Shown piece by piece: positions 47,388 to 57,200 of a DNA stretch of 64,000 bases. Numbering within the stretch: position 1 is the stretch's first letter; each line of letters opens with the position of its first letter. A program made the position numbers and the translations under genes. Under the pieces are notes generated by a model that saw nothing but the letters and a program-made list of their open reading frames with translations, had not been told where the DNA came from and ran no database searches. The stretch covers positions 124,001 through 188,000 of the forward strand of contig NZ_JAHXBN010000007.1 in the NCBI RefSeq assembly GCF_019924045.1, given 5' to 3'. This DNA comes from Dyadobacter fermentans. GTDB lineage: Bacteria; Bacteroidota; Bacteroidia; Cytophagales; Spirosomataceae.

Positions 47388-47831
47388 TCACAAATATCTC
47401 GACATTCCAAAATGAGTGGCCTTAAAGTGCAGCTTGTTGTAAAACGGGACTGTCTCCTGATAGCAATCGAGAATTACCTTGTAGCAGCCGGCCGTTTTGC
47501 AATAGTCGGTGAGATGTGTTATCAGCAAATCTCCAAATCCTTTTCGCCTATATTGTTGATCCACAACGATATCTTCAATGTGGCCGGATCTTCCTCCACG
47601 GATTTTATATTCGATGATAACACTGCCGTAGCAGACGATTTTGTTGTCGGAAATGCCTACAACTGCATACGCATTGGAACAGGAAGCGAGCTTTTCCCAG
47701 CTATCTTCGATATCGATTGCGTCCACACCACCAGGGAATTCGGACAATTGTTCGAGTAGCAAACAAACGGAGTAGGTATCTTTTTTTTCGAGCGGACGAA
47801 AGACTAAGTTGTGCGGCTCTGTGATCAGCAT
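47388..47831 (-). CDS. GNAT acetyltransferase resembling GNA1 (possible amino-sugar N-acetyltransferase)
   Basis: 147 residues, one GNAT domain. The acetyl-CoA loop is Q/RxxGxG-type: IEDIVVDQQYRRKGFGDLL (about 85-103). The combination GHIEDIVV, CYKVILDC (116-123) and PFYNKLHF closely resembles eukaryote-type glucosamine-6-phosphate N-acetyltransferase (GNA1). It lies 152 bases upstream of the WecE-like gene on the same strand, where enterobacteria carry wecD, the dTDP-Fuc4N acetyltransferase. It could therefore supply the N-acetyl step (inference), or act on an unrelated amine. Confidence 0.78.
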   Translation of the reverse strand: MLITEPHNLVFRPLEKKDTYSVCLLLEQLSEFPGGVDAIDIEDSWEKLASCSNAYAVVGISDNKIVCYGSVIIEYKIRGGRSGHIEDIVVDQQYRRKGFGDLLITHLTDYCKTAGCYKVILDCYQETVPFYNKLHFKATHFGMSRYL

Positions 47832-48232
47832 GTGTTTAGCGATTAATCTGGTAGTTTCAAATTGAGGCTGAAAACTATCATTTTATTGGAAGAAGTCCAA
47901 GTGAGGGCGTTCGGGCGGTTGTTTAGAAGGGTTTGAATTGATTTGGTAAGTGTGTCATAAGTTGTTAAAATTAAGTTAGTTACATGATTTGTCGCTTGCG
48001 CTTGATGCCTCCCTTATTTTCAAGCGCCTCATTGATCGGGCAGGGAGCAAAATGGGCAGAAATCCCGATCTGCTACAAACGTCAGAATGCATGTAAAAAT
48101 TACAATCGATGATCCTAAAATTCGAAACGCTGTCACAATTCTCTGGCAGCAAAGTCAGTATCATTTCGCAGGAGGTGACTTAAAACAATTATGGCTCCTT
48201 TCTGCCCATTTTCCTGCCTAAACCTGCATCTC
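47832..48232. other. 400-base gap with a stem-loop and one very short frame
   Basis: Between the divergent acetyltransferase and hydrolase genes. It holds GCGCTTGA at 47998-48005 pairing with TCAAGCGC at 48020-48027, without a T-run, and a 44-residue plus-strand frame listed separately. No convincing TAnnTTTG element was found on either strand. Confidence 0.4.
48087..48221 (+). CDS. Possible 44-residue small protein
   Basis: ATG 48087 to TAA 48219-48221. The product begins MHVKITIDDPKIRNAVTIL and ends LKQLWLLSAHFPA, with plausible strand and helix character and no rare-codon signs. It ends 11 bases before the hydrolase ATG at 48233, so it could be a leader peptide or a remnant. Nothing similar is known to me; it may be a chance frame. 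Confidence 0.25.
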   Translation: MHVKITIDDPKIRNAVTILWQQSQYHFAGGDLKQLWLLSAHFPA

Positions 48233-49324
48233 ATGAAATACAACACGTTGATCGTCGCTGCTTGCTGTTTTTTGGGGTTGTCCAATGACCTTTTTGCCCA
48301 GGAGGACCTTTCGGTTTACGGTTATTGGAAGTACCATCAACCCGTAGCGGATCAGCTTTTATACAAATCACTCAGTGAAAGGGCGTTTTCGCAGCTGGAT
48401 AAACGTGAGGCCGCGGTCTTATCCCTCACCACAAAAGAGCAGTGGCGGAAACGGCAGGCGGATGTCCGCGCCAAGCTCGCAAGGGCCGTCGGACCCTTTC
48501 CTGAGAAAACACCATTGAACCCGGTCATCACGGGGAAATTGAAAAAGGAAGGCTTTTCGGTAGAAAAGCTGTATTTCGAATCCCGCCCTGGTTATCACGT
48601 CACAGCCGCGATGTTCCTGCCCGATAAAAGGCAGGAAAAAGGCCCAGCGATCATTTTTTGCAGCGGCCACAGCGAAAATGGTTTCCGCAGCGAAGCCTAT
48701 CAGCGTTTGATCCTGAATTACGTCAAAAAAGGCTTCATCGTATTGGCTTTCGATCCGATCGGGCAGGGCGAACGCATACAGTACCAGCCTGACGAGTTGA
48801 AAAAGGGTGCAACAGGCGAGCATTCCTATGCCGGCGTGCAGTCATTTATATCCGGGCTTCCGCCGGCCAACTATTTTATTTGGGATGGCATTCGCTGCGT
48901 GGATTATTTACTGACAAGAAAGGAAGTGGATCCCGCGCGTATCGGCATAGCCGGGCGGTCGGGCGGGGGAACCCAAAGCGCGTATATCGCGGCAATGGAT
49001 GATCGGATCGCGGCGGCCGCTCCCGAATGCTACATCACCACATTTGACAAGCTGATCCGCTCGAATGGCCCGCAGGACGCCGAGCAAAACCTGATGTATG
49101 GGCTGGCTGAGGGAATCGATATGGCCGACTTCCTGGAAGTGCGTGCACCAAAACCCGCATTAATTGTCGCCACTACCCGGGATATATTTGCTATTCAGGG
49201 GGCCAGAGATAGTTATCATGAGGCCAAAAGGGCGTACAAGGCTTTCGGGAAACCAGAGCAAATACAAATGACGGAAGATGATGCAGGCCATGCTTCTACC
49301 CCTAGAAACAGGGAGGCTTCCTAA
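48233..49324 (+). CDS. N-terminal half of the split hydrolase (catalytic domain)
   Basis: 363 residues up to the premature TAA. ATG 48233 is preferred over 48191 because it puts the signal peptide at the N-terminus. The domain contains the nucleophile elbow GIAGRSGGG with Ser243, an acid candidate in ATTRDIFAIQGA, and the catalytic His353 in DDAGHAST, so the full triad precedes the stop by about ten residues. If translated it could fold as a one-domain esterase. Expected substrates are acetylated or acylated plant glycans. Confidence 0.65.
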   Translation: MKYNTLIVAACCFLGLSNDLFAQEDLSVYGYWKYHQPVADQLLYKSLSERAFSQLDKREAAVLSLTTKEQWRKRQADVRAKLARAVGPFPEKTPLNPVITGKLKKEGFSVEKLYFESRPGYHVTAAMFLPDKRQEKGPAIIFCSGHSENGFRSEAYQRLILNYVKKGFIVLAFDPIGQGERIQYQPDELKKGATGEHSYAGVQSFISGLPPANYFIWDGIRCVDYLLTRKEVDPARIGIAGRSGGGTQSAYIAAMDDRIAAAAPECYITTFDKLIRSNGPQDAEQNLMYGLAEGIDMADFLEVRAPKPALIVATTRDIFAIQGARDSYHEAKRAYKAFGKPEQIQMTEDDAGHASTPRNREAS

Positions 49325-50383
49325 GCATTTTTTCAAAAGTACCTTCATAATCCCGGCAGTTCCGCCGATTTGGAGGTGCAATTGCTAACCGACGAGGAGT
49401 TGCATGCAACGCCCGGCGGGCGTGCCATCGGTGCCCTGAGGGGTGAAACTATGTTTTCCTTAAATGAAAAGCGTGCAAAAGAGCTTGCGGAGAGGAGAAG
49501 CAAGGCAAAGCCGGCTGCGAATTTTTCCGATGAGCTAAGGAAGAAAATCATTGCTGTTTCCGGATTTACGAAGCCGGCGGGTAAAACAGACGTAATTTTC
49601 TCGGGCAGGCTGCACCGCCCCGGTTATGCCGTCGAGAAATACCTGGTGAAAGGAGGCGGCGATTACCACCTCCCGGTTCTCTGGCTGAAACCTGCCCAAA
49701 GTACCGGGAAGACCGTCCTGTTGCTGGATGATCAAGGCAAAGCGCAGGCGGCGCAGAAAGACAAACTGGCCGACCGGTTGGCGAGCCAGGGTTATGAGGT
49801 GGTTATGCCGGATCTGAGCGGCATCGGCGAACTCGGAAGCGGGTTCATTAATGGTGGCGATTCGGTTATTGAAGGTGTTCCGCTGAATCTGTGGTTTTTT
49901 GGCATGCTAACGCACAAAAGTCTGGTGGCAACCCGTGCGGAGGAAATCATGGTTCTCGCAGAATTTATCAGAAAAAACGGCACCGCAGGAGCCGTTATGA
50001 CAGCGGCCGCGGTGGGAACGCTGACCTCCGATTTACTGCACGCGGCCGACATTCAAAATCCTTTCGACAAACTGGTGTTGGTCCAGCCGCTGATATCGTA
50101 CCAATCCATTGTCGAGGAAAGGCTTTACAAACCCGGCTTCGCACTTTCGGCCGTGCCCGGCGCATTGGCCGAATATGATCTTCCGGACCTGGTGGAAACG
50201 CTTTCCGGAAAAGGTATACTATTGATCAACCCAATTACCGCTGCCGGGAAGGAGGTAAACCAGCAGCGGGCGGATTCCATTTACCAGCGGGCATTGAAGC
50301 AAAAACAAGGGGCCGGGTTGAGCGTGCAATGCGGGCTTCGACACGAGGAAATGCTGGAATCCGCCCTGTCGTGGATCAAATAG
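49325..50383 (+). pseudogene. C-terminal half of the split hydrolase
   Basis: Open from the codon after TAA to TAG/TAA-type stop at 50383; the first usable start is TTG 49370 or a later ATG, none with obvious initiation context. It begins AFFQKYLHNPGSSADLEV and shows a second alpha/beta-hydrolase fold: KTVLLLDDQGKAQAA, YEVVMPDLSGIGELG, and GILLINPITAAGK, with no GxSxG serine. In intact relatives this domain follows the catalytic one in the same chain. It is unlikely to be made as a separate protein. Confidence 0.6.
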
Positions 50384-50409
50384 GTGTCATCAGCAGGAGA
50401 ATGCTGAAA

Positions 50410-52299
50410 TCAGTTCAATGGCTTTACGGGCCATTCGGCCAGCGCTTTTGTGGGCGCTACATCACGCGACCCGGATAAGTACGCGGAAAAGCTATGACGG
50501 CTGCCCGCAGCCAATTTTGCTTCGAAACCCACGAATGTCGTTCCCGGATTAGGCGCGTCGTAATCGTGCGGGGGTGTGGTAGGCCATGTGCGGATACTGA
50601 TCGGAGTTTGCGTATCGAAAATGAGTAACATTTTCTTTCCATTCTGCGAAAGCTCCACGGTTTTCCCGTCGACAATGCGGACGTCGGCGCTGGTGAGCAT
50701 GTTCCAGCGCATGACAGTTTCCTTTTGGCCGCATTCGATCTCGTCCCGCACTACTGCGTACCGCTGGTCGATAATCCCCAGTCCGCGCCGGACGCCTTTG
50801 GCCTGATCCTGGTACATTTCCGATAAATCAGTGATCACCATTTTATTCGGGCCTGCTTCGGTGGCCCCGTCGATCCTGGCGTAACCTTTTGCGTTGGTCA
50901 GCCGGCCGTCAAATGAGAGCACGTTGTGGGCGAAATTGTTCAAGCGGAACACTTCCCATCGCTGCGAATTCTGCGACCGGTTCCAAAGGTCCACACCTTT
51001 GGATTCGAGAGAGTTGTAGTCCTGCATGCCGAAGTCCATGGCCCACCGCTCGCCCAGCGCGTCCATTACAAACGATCCCACGTCCATATGCGCGTGGTTC
51101 ACGGCCGGCGAGCCTGCTTTCACGCCGAGAAATACGGCATTGGGATTTTCCCAGGAGCTTCGCATGAGCGCTACCGGTGAGGGGCCCTGGCCGGCCCAGA
51201 ATGTTCGGGTCGGCGCATGCACAGCCGAAAGCTCCGTTTGCGTGCCCCAGATCAGCAATGCAGGCAGGATACGGTTTTTGACTTCTGTCTGGCCGGGTGC
51301 GGAAAGCAGCGTTTTCTGTCCCCACAGCAGGGAAGGATCCTGGGTTTTTTGAGCAAACCAGAACAAGGCAGGAGTGAGGCCTTCTTTCAAGCCGCTGTCG
51401 CCCCAGTTATGGGCCAGGCCTGTCGGCCCCACCAAATGCTGCATGAATGAGCCGGTTTTTAAAAATCCATCGGAAGCGGAAAGCCCGAAATCTGTTCCCA
51501 GCGCCTTTTCCAATGCGGATATCAGCAGCACATTGAAGCTCGTCCCATACCCCCAGTAACTGAACCCCTCGGGGTAGGCACCGTCGGGTTTGTAGGAGTG
51601 GAGCATAGCCTTCGGTACGGATCCGACGGCCCTTTTCACGATCTGTGCGGCAATGGCAGGTTCATGCTCGGCGATCGCCAGTGCCCCAAAAGTGATCCCG
51701 GCGTTACAAACCTGGTTCCAGTTGTGCTCGGCGGACAAAAACCAGTTGTAAGTTTTGTCCAGCGAAGGATTAATGCCCTTTGCGAGTATGGCTTCGCGCA
51801 GACGTGCACGTGTAGATTCACTCAGCTTCTCAAACAGCCAGTCGTAGCCGATCGCCACGGCCATGGTCATTTCGGCTACATCCAGAAAATGGGTAGGGTT
51901 CCAGTCTTCGAAAGCGGCTACTGCGAGCAGCTCCTTTTCGGCCCTGCTGAGGTATTTTTGTTCGCCGGTGGTACGGTAGGCATAGGAAAGCATGAAAACG
52001 CGCCGGAGGCATTCCCGGGATTTGTCCAGCAGGCGTTTGCCGATCTTGATCCGTTCCACCGGCGCGGCGTCCAGCAGGCGATCGCATTCTTCGAGCATTG
52101 CCTTGTGCACGGTTTGCCATTGCGGGTATTTTCCTATTTGTGCCATCAGCGCCTTTTCCTCACCCTTCAAAAGTAGGAGTCGGGGATGGTCTTTTTGGCG
52201 TGTTTGGAGTATCTGAATGCTGTTCGCAGCGGGCTGTGCGACGAGCCGGATCAGCATAAATAGTTGCAGGGTGATCAGTATTGTCAGCGCTCTTTTCAT
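50410..52299 (-). CDS. Heparinase II/III-like polysaccharide lyase
   Basis: 629 residues with a signal peptide (ends near RLVAQ). An N-terminal alpha/alpha toroid (about 40-390) carries EHNWNQVCNAG (191-201; conserved Asn/His of the family) and YPEGFSYWGYGT (242-253; catalytic Tyr region). A C-terminal anti-parallel beta domain starts with NHAHMDVGSFVMDALGERW, holding the metal-binding His of heparinase II-type lyases. These enzymes cleave uronate-containing polysaccharides by beta-elimination; the particular substrate (alginate, heparin-like, other) is not readable. It is the downstream gene of PUL 3 and is convergent with the split hydrolase gene. Confidence 0.85.
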   Translation of the reverse strand: MKRALTILITLQLFMLIRLVAQPAANSIQILQTRQKDHPRLLLLKGEEKALMAQIGKYPQWQTVHKAMLEECDRLLDAAPVERIKIGKRLLDKSRECLRRVFMLSYAYRTTGEQKYLSRAEKELLAVAAFEDWNPTHFLDVAEMTMAVAIGYDWLFEKLSESTRARLREAILAKGINPSLDKTYNWFLSAEHNWNQVCNAGITFGALAIAEHEPAIAAQIVKRAVGSVPKAMLHSYKPDGAYPEGFSYWGYGTSFNVLLISALEKALGTDFGLSASDGFLKTGSFMQHLVGPTGLAHNWGDSGLKEGLTPALFWFAQKTQDPSLLWGQKTLLSAPGQTEVKNRILPALLIWGTQTELSAVHAPTRTFWAGQGPSPVALMRSSWENPNAVFLGVKAGSPAVNHAHMDVGSFVMDALGERWAMDFGMQDYNSLESKGVDLWNRSQNSQRWEVFRLNNFAHNVLSFDGRLTNAKGYARIDGATEAGPNKMVITDLSEMYQDQAKGVRRGLGIIDQRYAVVRDEIECGQKETVMRWNMLTSADVRIVDGKTVELSQNGKKMLLIFDTQTPISIRTWPTTPPHDYDAPNPGTTFVGFEAKLAAGSRHSFSAYLSGSRDVAPTKALAEWPVKPLN

Positions 52300-52327
52300 A
52301 ATGAATGTAGTGTATTGATTTAAGAAA

Positions 52328-52357
52328 CATCCGGCCGGTATGCCGGCCGGCCGGATG
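52328..52357. terminator. GC-rich hairpin between susD and the lyase gene
   Basis: CATCCGGCCGG at 52328-52338 pairs with CCGGCCGGATG at 52347-52357; a shorter CCGGCCGG/CCGGCCGG pairing around TATG is also possible. It lies in the 74-base gap between susD and the lyase gene. There is no T-run on the minus strand, so it is more likely an attenuator or mRNA-stability element, setting higher SusCD than enzyme levels, than a full terminator. Confidence 0.5.
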
Positions 52358-52373
52358 ATACTATGCTAAAAGG

Positions 52374-54152
52374 TTACTCCCAGCCGGGGTTCTGTTTGAT
52401 TTTCGGGTTCTGGGCGAGCGTGTTCAGCGGGATTGGCCAGAGATAATGCTTCTTTTCATCGAAAACCGGTATTTCGTAGTCGGTGCCCTTGTACACGGCA
52501 ATATACTCCTTGCCCGAAACAGGGTCTACGTCCGATTTCATGGTGGTGCCGGCGAAGCGTTTTTTCGCCGCATCGTTCCAGCGGACACCCATCGCGGGTA
52601 TTTCCAGTTTTTTGCCCTGCTTCCAACGGATCAGGTCGGCGTAGCGGTGGCCCTCCATGAAAAGCTCGATCCGGCGTTCGCGCCTGATTTCGGCGATGAT
52701 CGGTGAGATCCCGTCTTTCGTGTAGCGCGGGTCTACCGGAACCTTGGATAGCAGCAGGTGCGGCATGCCTACCCGGTCGCGGAGCTTGTTAATAGTTTTG
52801 TCAAGGTCGGCCTGGCTAATGGTGCCCAATTCGGCTGCCGCTTCCGCGTAAATCAGTAATGCTTCTCCCAGGCGAAGGGTAATGGCCGGTGACTCGCCGG
52901 TGTTGTAGGCCTTTCCAATCATATCATCGGCATTGTAATGCTTGATAATGTGGTAACCCGTAGTCGTTTTAAAGCCTCCGCCCGGCATACCTTCCAGCAT
53001 GGGATAGGCGCGTCCGTCGGCCAGGTGGTATTTGTAAAGCCCGGTATCCTCCGGGTGCAGAATTGTCTGGCGGAGGCGTGGATCGCGGTTTTCAAAGGTG
53101 CTTTCAATCGTTTCGTCGCCCTTGTACAGCGGCGATAGGGTAATGGGCAGGCCGTCCGTACACAGATAGTCTTCCACCAGGCTCTTTGTCGCGCCGCCGG
53201 TGTAGCTGAAATATTGTTGGACGTGATTATTAATGACCCCGGTTTTATATTTTCTCCAATAAATCACCTCGGAGTTTCCGGCCAGGTCCAGTATCCGGTG
53301 ATAAGCATTGTAGTCGCTTTGGGGCTTGCCTGTGTTATAGAGGCGATAGGGGCCGGTATCCATCAATTCCGCGGCTGCTTTGGCGGCTTCTTCGAGCCAC
53401 ATTTTGGAATCACCCGCTCCATGGTATTTATTGAAGGTTCCCTCGTAGAGGCACACCCTCGCTTTGACCAGCAAAGCTCCCCAGCGGTTGATCCTGCCGG
53501 GCGCATTGCCGTCACCCCAATTGTTAGGGAGCTTCTGACTGGCGAAATTCAGGTCTTCGAGTACCTTCTGCATGGCTTCCGCGCGTGGCGTGCGGGCGGC
53601 ATAAAGTTCCTCCGAATCGATCGTAAGCTCTTTTTCGACGAAGGGTACGTCGCCGTATTTCTGCACCTTATCGGCGTAGAACCACCCCCGGAAAAGCCGT
53701 GCCTCGGCAATGTATTTGTCTTTCACAGCCTGGCTCACCTTGGCGTGGTCGTAATTAGCAAGCCCTACGTTGATTGCCCTCACGAAATCCCAGCCCTGGT
53801 AACCAAACCAGTCGGGGCTGGAAGGTACATTGTATTTCCCGGCGCGTATTTGCTGGAAAAAGTTGTGTCTCGGCTCGCGCGGGGCCATATTATCAGAAAG
53901 CTCGTCGATGGACCAGATATTGCCAAAGTGACTATCGAAACCCTCGGTATGGCCCATCATAATGGGGATCTTCCAGTCGTTGCGTGCGATATTGTAAAGG
54001 CTGTTGTTGTAAACTGCCAGGTCATTTTCGGTATTCCAATAGGTTGCATTGGTAATTTTGTCGATCGGCGTCCGGTCAAGAAATTCATCATTACAGCCTG
54101 CCAGCAGCAGCAGCGCGAGGGCCGTCAGGGATTTTAAGAATATATCTTTCAT
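52374..54152 (-). CDS. SusD-like glycan-binding lipoprotein (PUL 3)
   Basis: 592-residue RagB/SusD family lipoprotein. Lipobox LAGC with Cys20, then NDEFLDRTPID. Family motifs: YIAEARLFRGWFYADKVQKYG (about 169), LRLGEALLIYAEAAAELG (about 435) and RRERRIELFMEGHRYADLIRWKQG (about 497). It is about 80 residues longer than the other two SusD proteins of the window. It pairs with the SusC encoded just upstream on the minus strand (49 bases apart). Confidence 0.95.
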   Translation of the reverse strand: MKDIFLKSLTALALLLLAGCNDEFLDRTPIDKITNATYWNTENDLAVYNNSLYNIARNDWKIPIMMGHTEGFDSHFGNIWSIDELSDNMAPREPRHNFFQQIRAGKYNVPSSPDWFGYQGWDFVRAINVGLANYDHAKVSQAVKDKYIAEARLFRGWFYADKVQKYGDVPFVEKELTIDSEELYAARTPRAEAMQKVLEDLNFASQKLPNNWGDGNAPGRINRWGALLVKARVCLYEGTFNKYHGAGDSKMWLEEAAKAAAELMDTGPYRLYNTGKPQSDYNAYHRILDLAGNSEVIYWRKYKTGVINNHVQQYFSYTGGATKSLVEDYLCTDGLPITLSPLYKGDETIESTFENRDPRLRQTILHPEDTGLYKYHLADGRAYPMLEGMPGGGFKTTTGYHIIKHYNADDMIGKAYNTGESPAITLRLGEALLIYAEAAAELGTISQADLDKTINKLRDRVGMPHLLLSKVPVDPRYTKDGISPIIAEIRRERRIELFMEGHRYADLIRWKQGKKLEIPAMGVRWNDAAKKRFAGTTMKSDVDPVSGKEYIAVYKGTDYEIPVFDEKKHYLWPIPLNTLAQNPKIKQNPGWE

Positions 54153-54201
54153 AAGGATTTGATTTAATAATCGATGGAATCATTCGCTATTTACCGGCGG
54201 C

Positions 54202-57200
54202 TTAAAAGGATATGTTAATACCGATCGTGCCGATACGCTGCATGGGATATTCGATGGTCGGGGTCCGGATCGTTTCAGGATCGAGGGGCTTGCGGATTTT
54301 CGAGAATTCGAAGAGGTTCATTCCCGACACGAATACCTGGGCGCGCGAAATCCCGATCCTGCCCGTCAGGTCGTACGGCAAAGTGTAGCTGAGCATGATA
54401 TTCTTGGCGCGCAGGTATGAGGCGTTCTGAACGTACCTGGATTGCGGTAGAATGTTCTTTTTGTCACTGGTAGAAATGTGTGGGGCCGCGAAGTAGGCAT
54501 CCCGGTTGGTTTCTGACCACGTGTCGGTGAGGTAATACTTCTCTACGTGCCCTGCGTTGAAGGGATAAAACCAGTTCCAGTTTCCGTTATTGGGCAGGTA
54601 ATCCGCTTTTCCGACACCTTGGAAAAATGCGGTAAGACGTAACCCTTTGTAGCCGATGCTCGCGTTGATCCCGTAGGTGTACCGGGGCGAAGAGTTGCCT
54701 ATGATCTTGTAGTCACCCGGGTTGCCCAGGGTATTATTGCCTGAGCTGATGATGCCGTCGCCATTCAGATCGGCATATTGAATGTCGCCTGCCCGCCAGT
54801 TGTTGCCCAGCCGCGACTGGTTGGGAGCAGCGGCCACCGCGTCGGCCGACTGGAATATCCCCACGGTTTGGTATCCCCATATTTCACCCAGTTTCTGGCC
54901 TTCGTAATAAATCCCGCTGCCTTCATTGGGCAATGCGCCGGAGGGGTTGCGGAACTTGGTGATGGTTGCACTGGCATCGGAAAGGGCCAGGGTCACATCG
55001 TAATTCCAGTCGGTTTTGATCTTGTCCCGCCAGGTAAGGGATAGTTCCCAGCCTTTGGTGCGCAGGTCAGCCGCATTTTCCTGAGGGGCTATCGTGCCCA
55101 GAATGTCCGGATAGGCCACGTTCATCAGCATTTTCTTGGTGTCGCGGGTGTAAAGGTCGAATGACATATCCAGCCGGCTTCTCAGGATCGTCAGGTCGAG
55201 GCCGATGTTTTTGGAGGTGACCGACTCCCAGGTCAGCGTCGGGCTCACAAGGCCGGCTGCCGAAACATAGGGGATCAGCGAGCCTGCGAAAATGTAGGGA
55301 GCTTGTCCGGAGCCCATCGTCGAGACCGACGGGTAGTAGATTTGGGCGCCCGTACTGCGGTTCTGGATGATCTGGTTTCCGAGCGTTCCGAAAGAGCCCC
55401 TCAGTTTGAGGTTATCGAGCCAACTATTGGTTGCGGTCATAAAGTTTTCGTTACTAACCCGCCAGCCGGCCGAGAAGGAGGGGAAAAAGCCAAACCGGTC
55501 GTTTTTAGGAAAGCGCGATGTGCCGTCGTAGCGGCCATTGAATTCGAGCAGATACCGATCGCCGTAGTTGTAAGCCACGCGGTAGAATACCCCCCGCAAT
55601 GCTACCTGCGACCGGCCGCCCAGCGTCTGCTGCGTGCCGGTGGTCGTGCTCAGGTCGGGCACCTGCGGGGTGATCAGCGACCGGGCCTGTGCTGTGGCAG
55701 ACTGGTAGTTGCCCATTTCCTGGTTATAGCCCACCAGCGCCATCAGCTGATGTTTGCCCAGATTTTGAAAAGTATATTCCGCAAATGTATTGAGCACATA
55801 ATACCGGTTGTAATCGTTGACGTTCTTGATCCAGTCGTCGCCGCTAAAACCGTAGCTGATCGGATTAGCTTCTTTCAAATCCTGCGATACGATCTCCACC
55901 TTGCTCTGGACATCCTGGTAGACATTGTTGTAGATGTTGTAAGAGAAATTACCCGTGATTTTCAAACCGGGCAGGGGAGTGAGCACCGCTTCCTGCGATA
56001 GCCACAGATCGTTTTTGGTGAAAGTTTCGCGTCCGCCATCGAGCAGGTACGGGAAAAAGTTCGTTCCGCCGAAGTACTTCCCTATCAAAGGCGCATATTT
56101 ATCGTGATCTCCGGGTGTCATATAGGAGGGCAAATCCGGAAATTGTATCGCCTGCAAGGGGTTCACCCTCGCCAGCGAATTGATGTTTACGTCCCAGTTG
56201 TAGAAGTGGGGTTTGTTGCTGTTTTGCGAGTTGAAAACTACTTTTTCGGAGAGGTTAAGCCATTTGTTGACCTGAAAATCCGCCTTCATCAGGATGTTGT
56301 ACCGCTTGAACTTCTCATTGTTGTAGCGCAGGTAACCGTCCTTACTGTACCGCCCGAACGAAAAGAAGAATTTCGACTTCTCACTGCCTCCGGAGATCGA
56401 CAAGTCCTGTTGGTTGGTAGGCGCGTAGTTGGTCATGATTTTCTCCTGATACCGGTTGTAGCCGTAGTATTGAAGTGCGCCGTCCACCACGCCCCATTCG
56501 TTTTCGGGGATCGGGTTTTCGGAGTATTTCTTAACGGCCGTCACGAACTGGTCGTTATAGCTCGGTGCGCCCAGTGTGCGGATGTTGGCCGCATTGCGCG
56601 CCAGCACGAACTGGTAGGGGTCGGTGACCACATCCATGTTGAAGATCGGTTTGGCCAGGGAAAACTGGGTGCCGAAGTTCACCAGCACTTTCCCGGACTT
56701 GCCGCTTTTAGTGGTCACGAGCACCACCCCAAATGCAGCGCGGGCGCCGTATATCGCCGCGGCGGAGGCGTCTTTCAGCACGCTGATGCTCTCGATGTCG
56801 TTGGGGTTGATCCGGTTGATATCCATCGGTACATTGTCTACCAGGATCAGCGGAGCCCCGCCGTTGATCGATTCATAACCTCTGATGTTGAACGTGGGCG
56901 ATTGGGCCGGGTCACCGTTGCGGACCGTAATGTTGAGGTTCGGTATTACGCCCTGAAGTCCCTCGCCGGTGTTGGCAATTGGGCGGTTTTCGATGCGCTT
57001 GGCATCCGCGACGCCCACCGCGCCGGTCACGTTCACTTTTTGCTGGGTTCCGTAACCTACCACGACCACCTCCGTCATCAAACGATCCTCGACCGCCATG
57101 TTAACGGTGATGCCTGTACGTTTGCCAACGGCTATTTCTTGCGTCGCATAGCCTACAAAACTGAAAACCAACGTCTGGTTTTCACCCGGGACGTCGAGTT

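Larger units (their letters stand above)
48233..50383 (+). pseudogene. Two-domain alpha/beta hydrolase (acetylxylan esterase-like) interrupted by one in-frame TAA
   Basis: Both halves lie in the same reading frame and are separated only by TAA at 49322-49324. Reading through gives NREAS-stop-AFFQKYLHNPGSSADLEV, continuous with the usual NREA-x-AFFQKxL transition of this family; a single change from TAT or TAC (Tyr) would create the stop. The restored protein would be about 716 residues, the normal length for the two-domain Abhydrolase_7/acetylxylan-esterase-like proteins of Bacteroidota: signal peptide (MKYNTLIVAACCFLGL), catalytic N-terminal domain, then a second hydrolase-fold domain. The gene is probably non-functional as a whole. 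A sequencing error or stop readthrough cannot be excluded. Confidence 0.8.
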
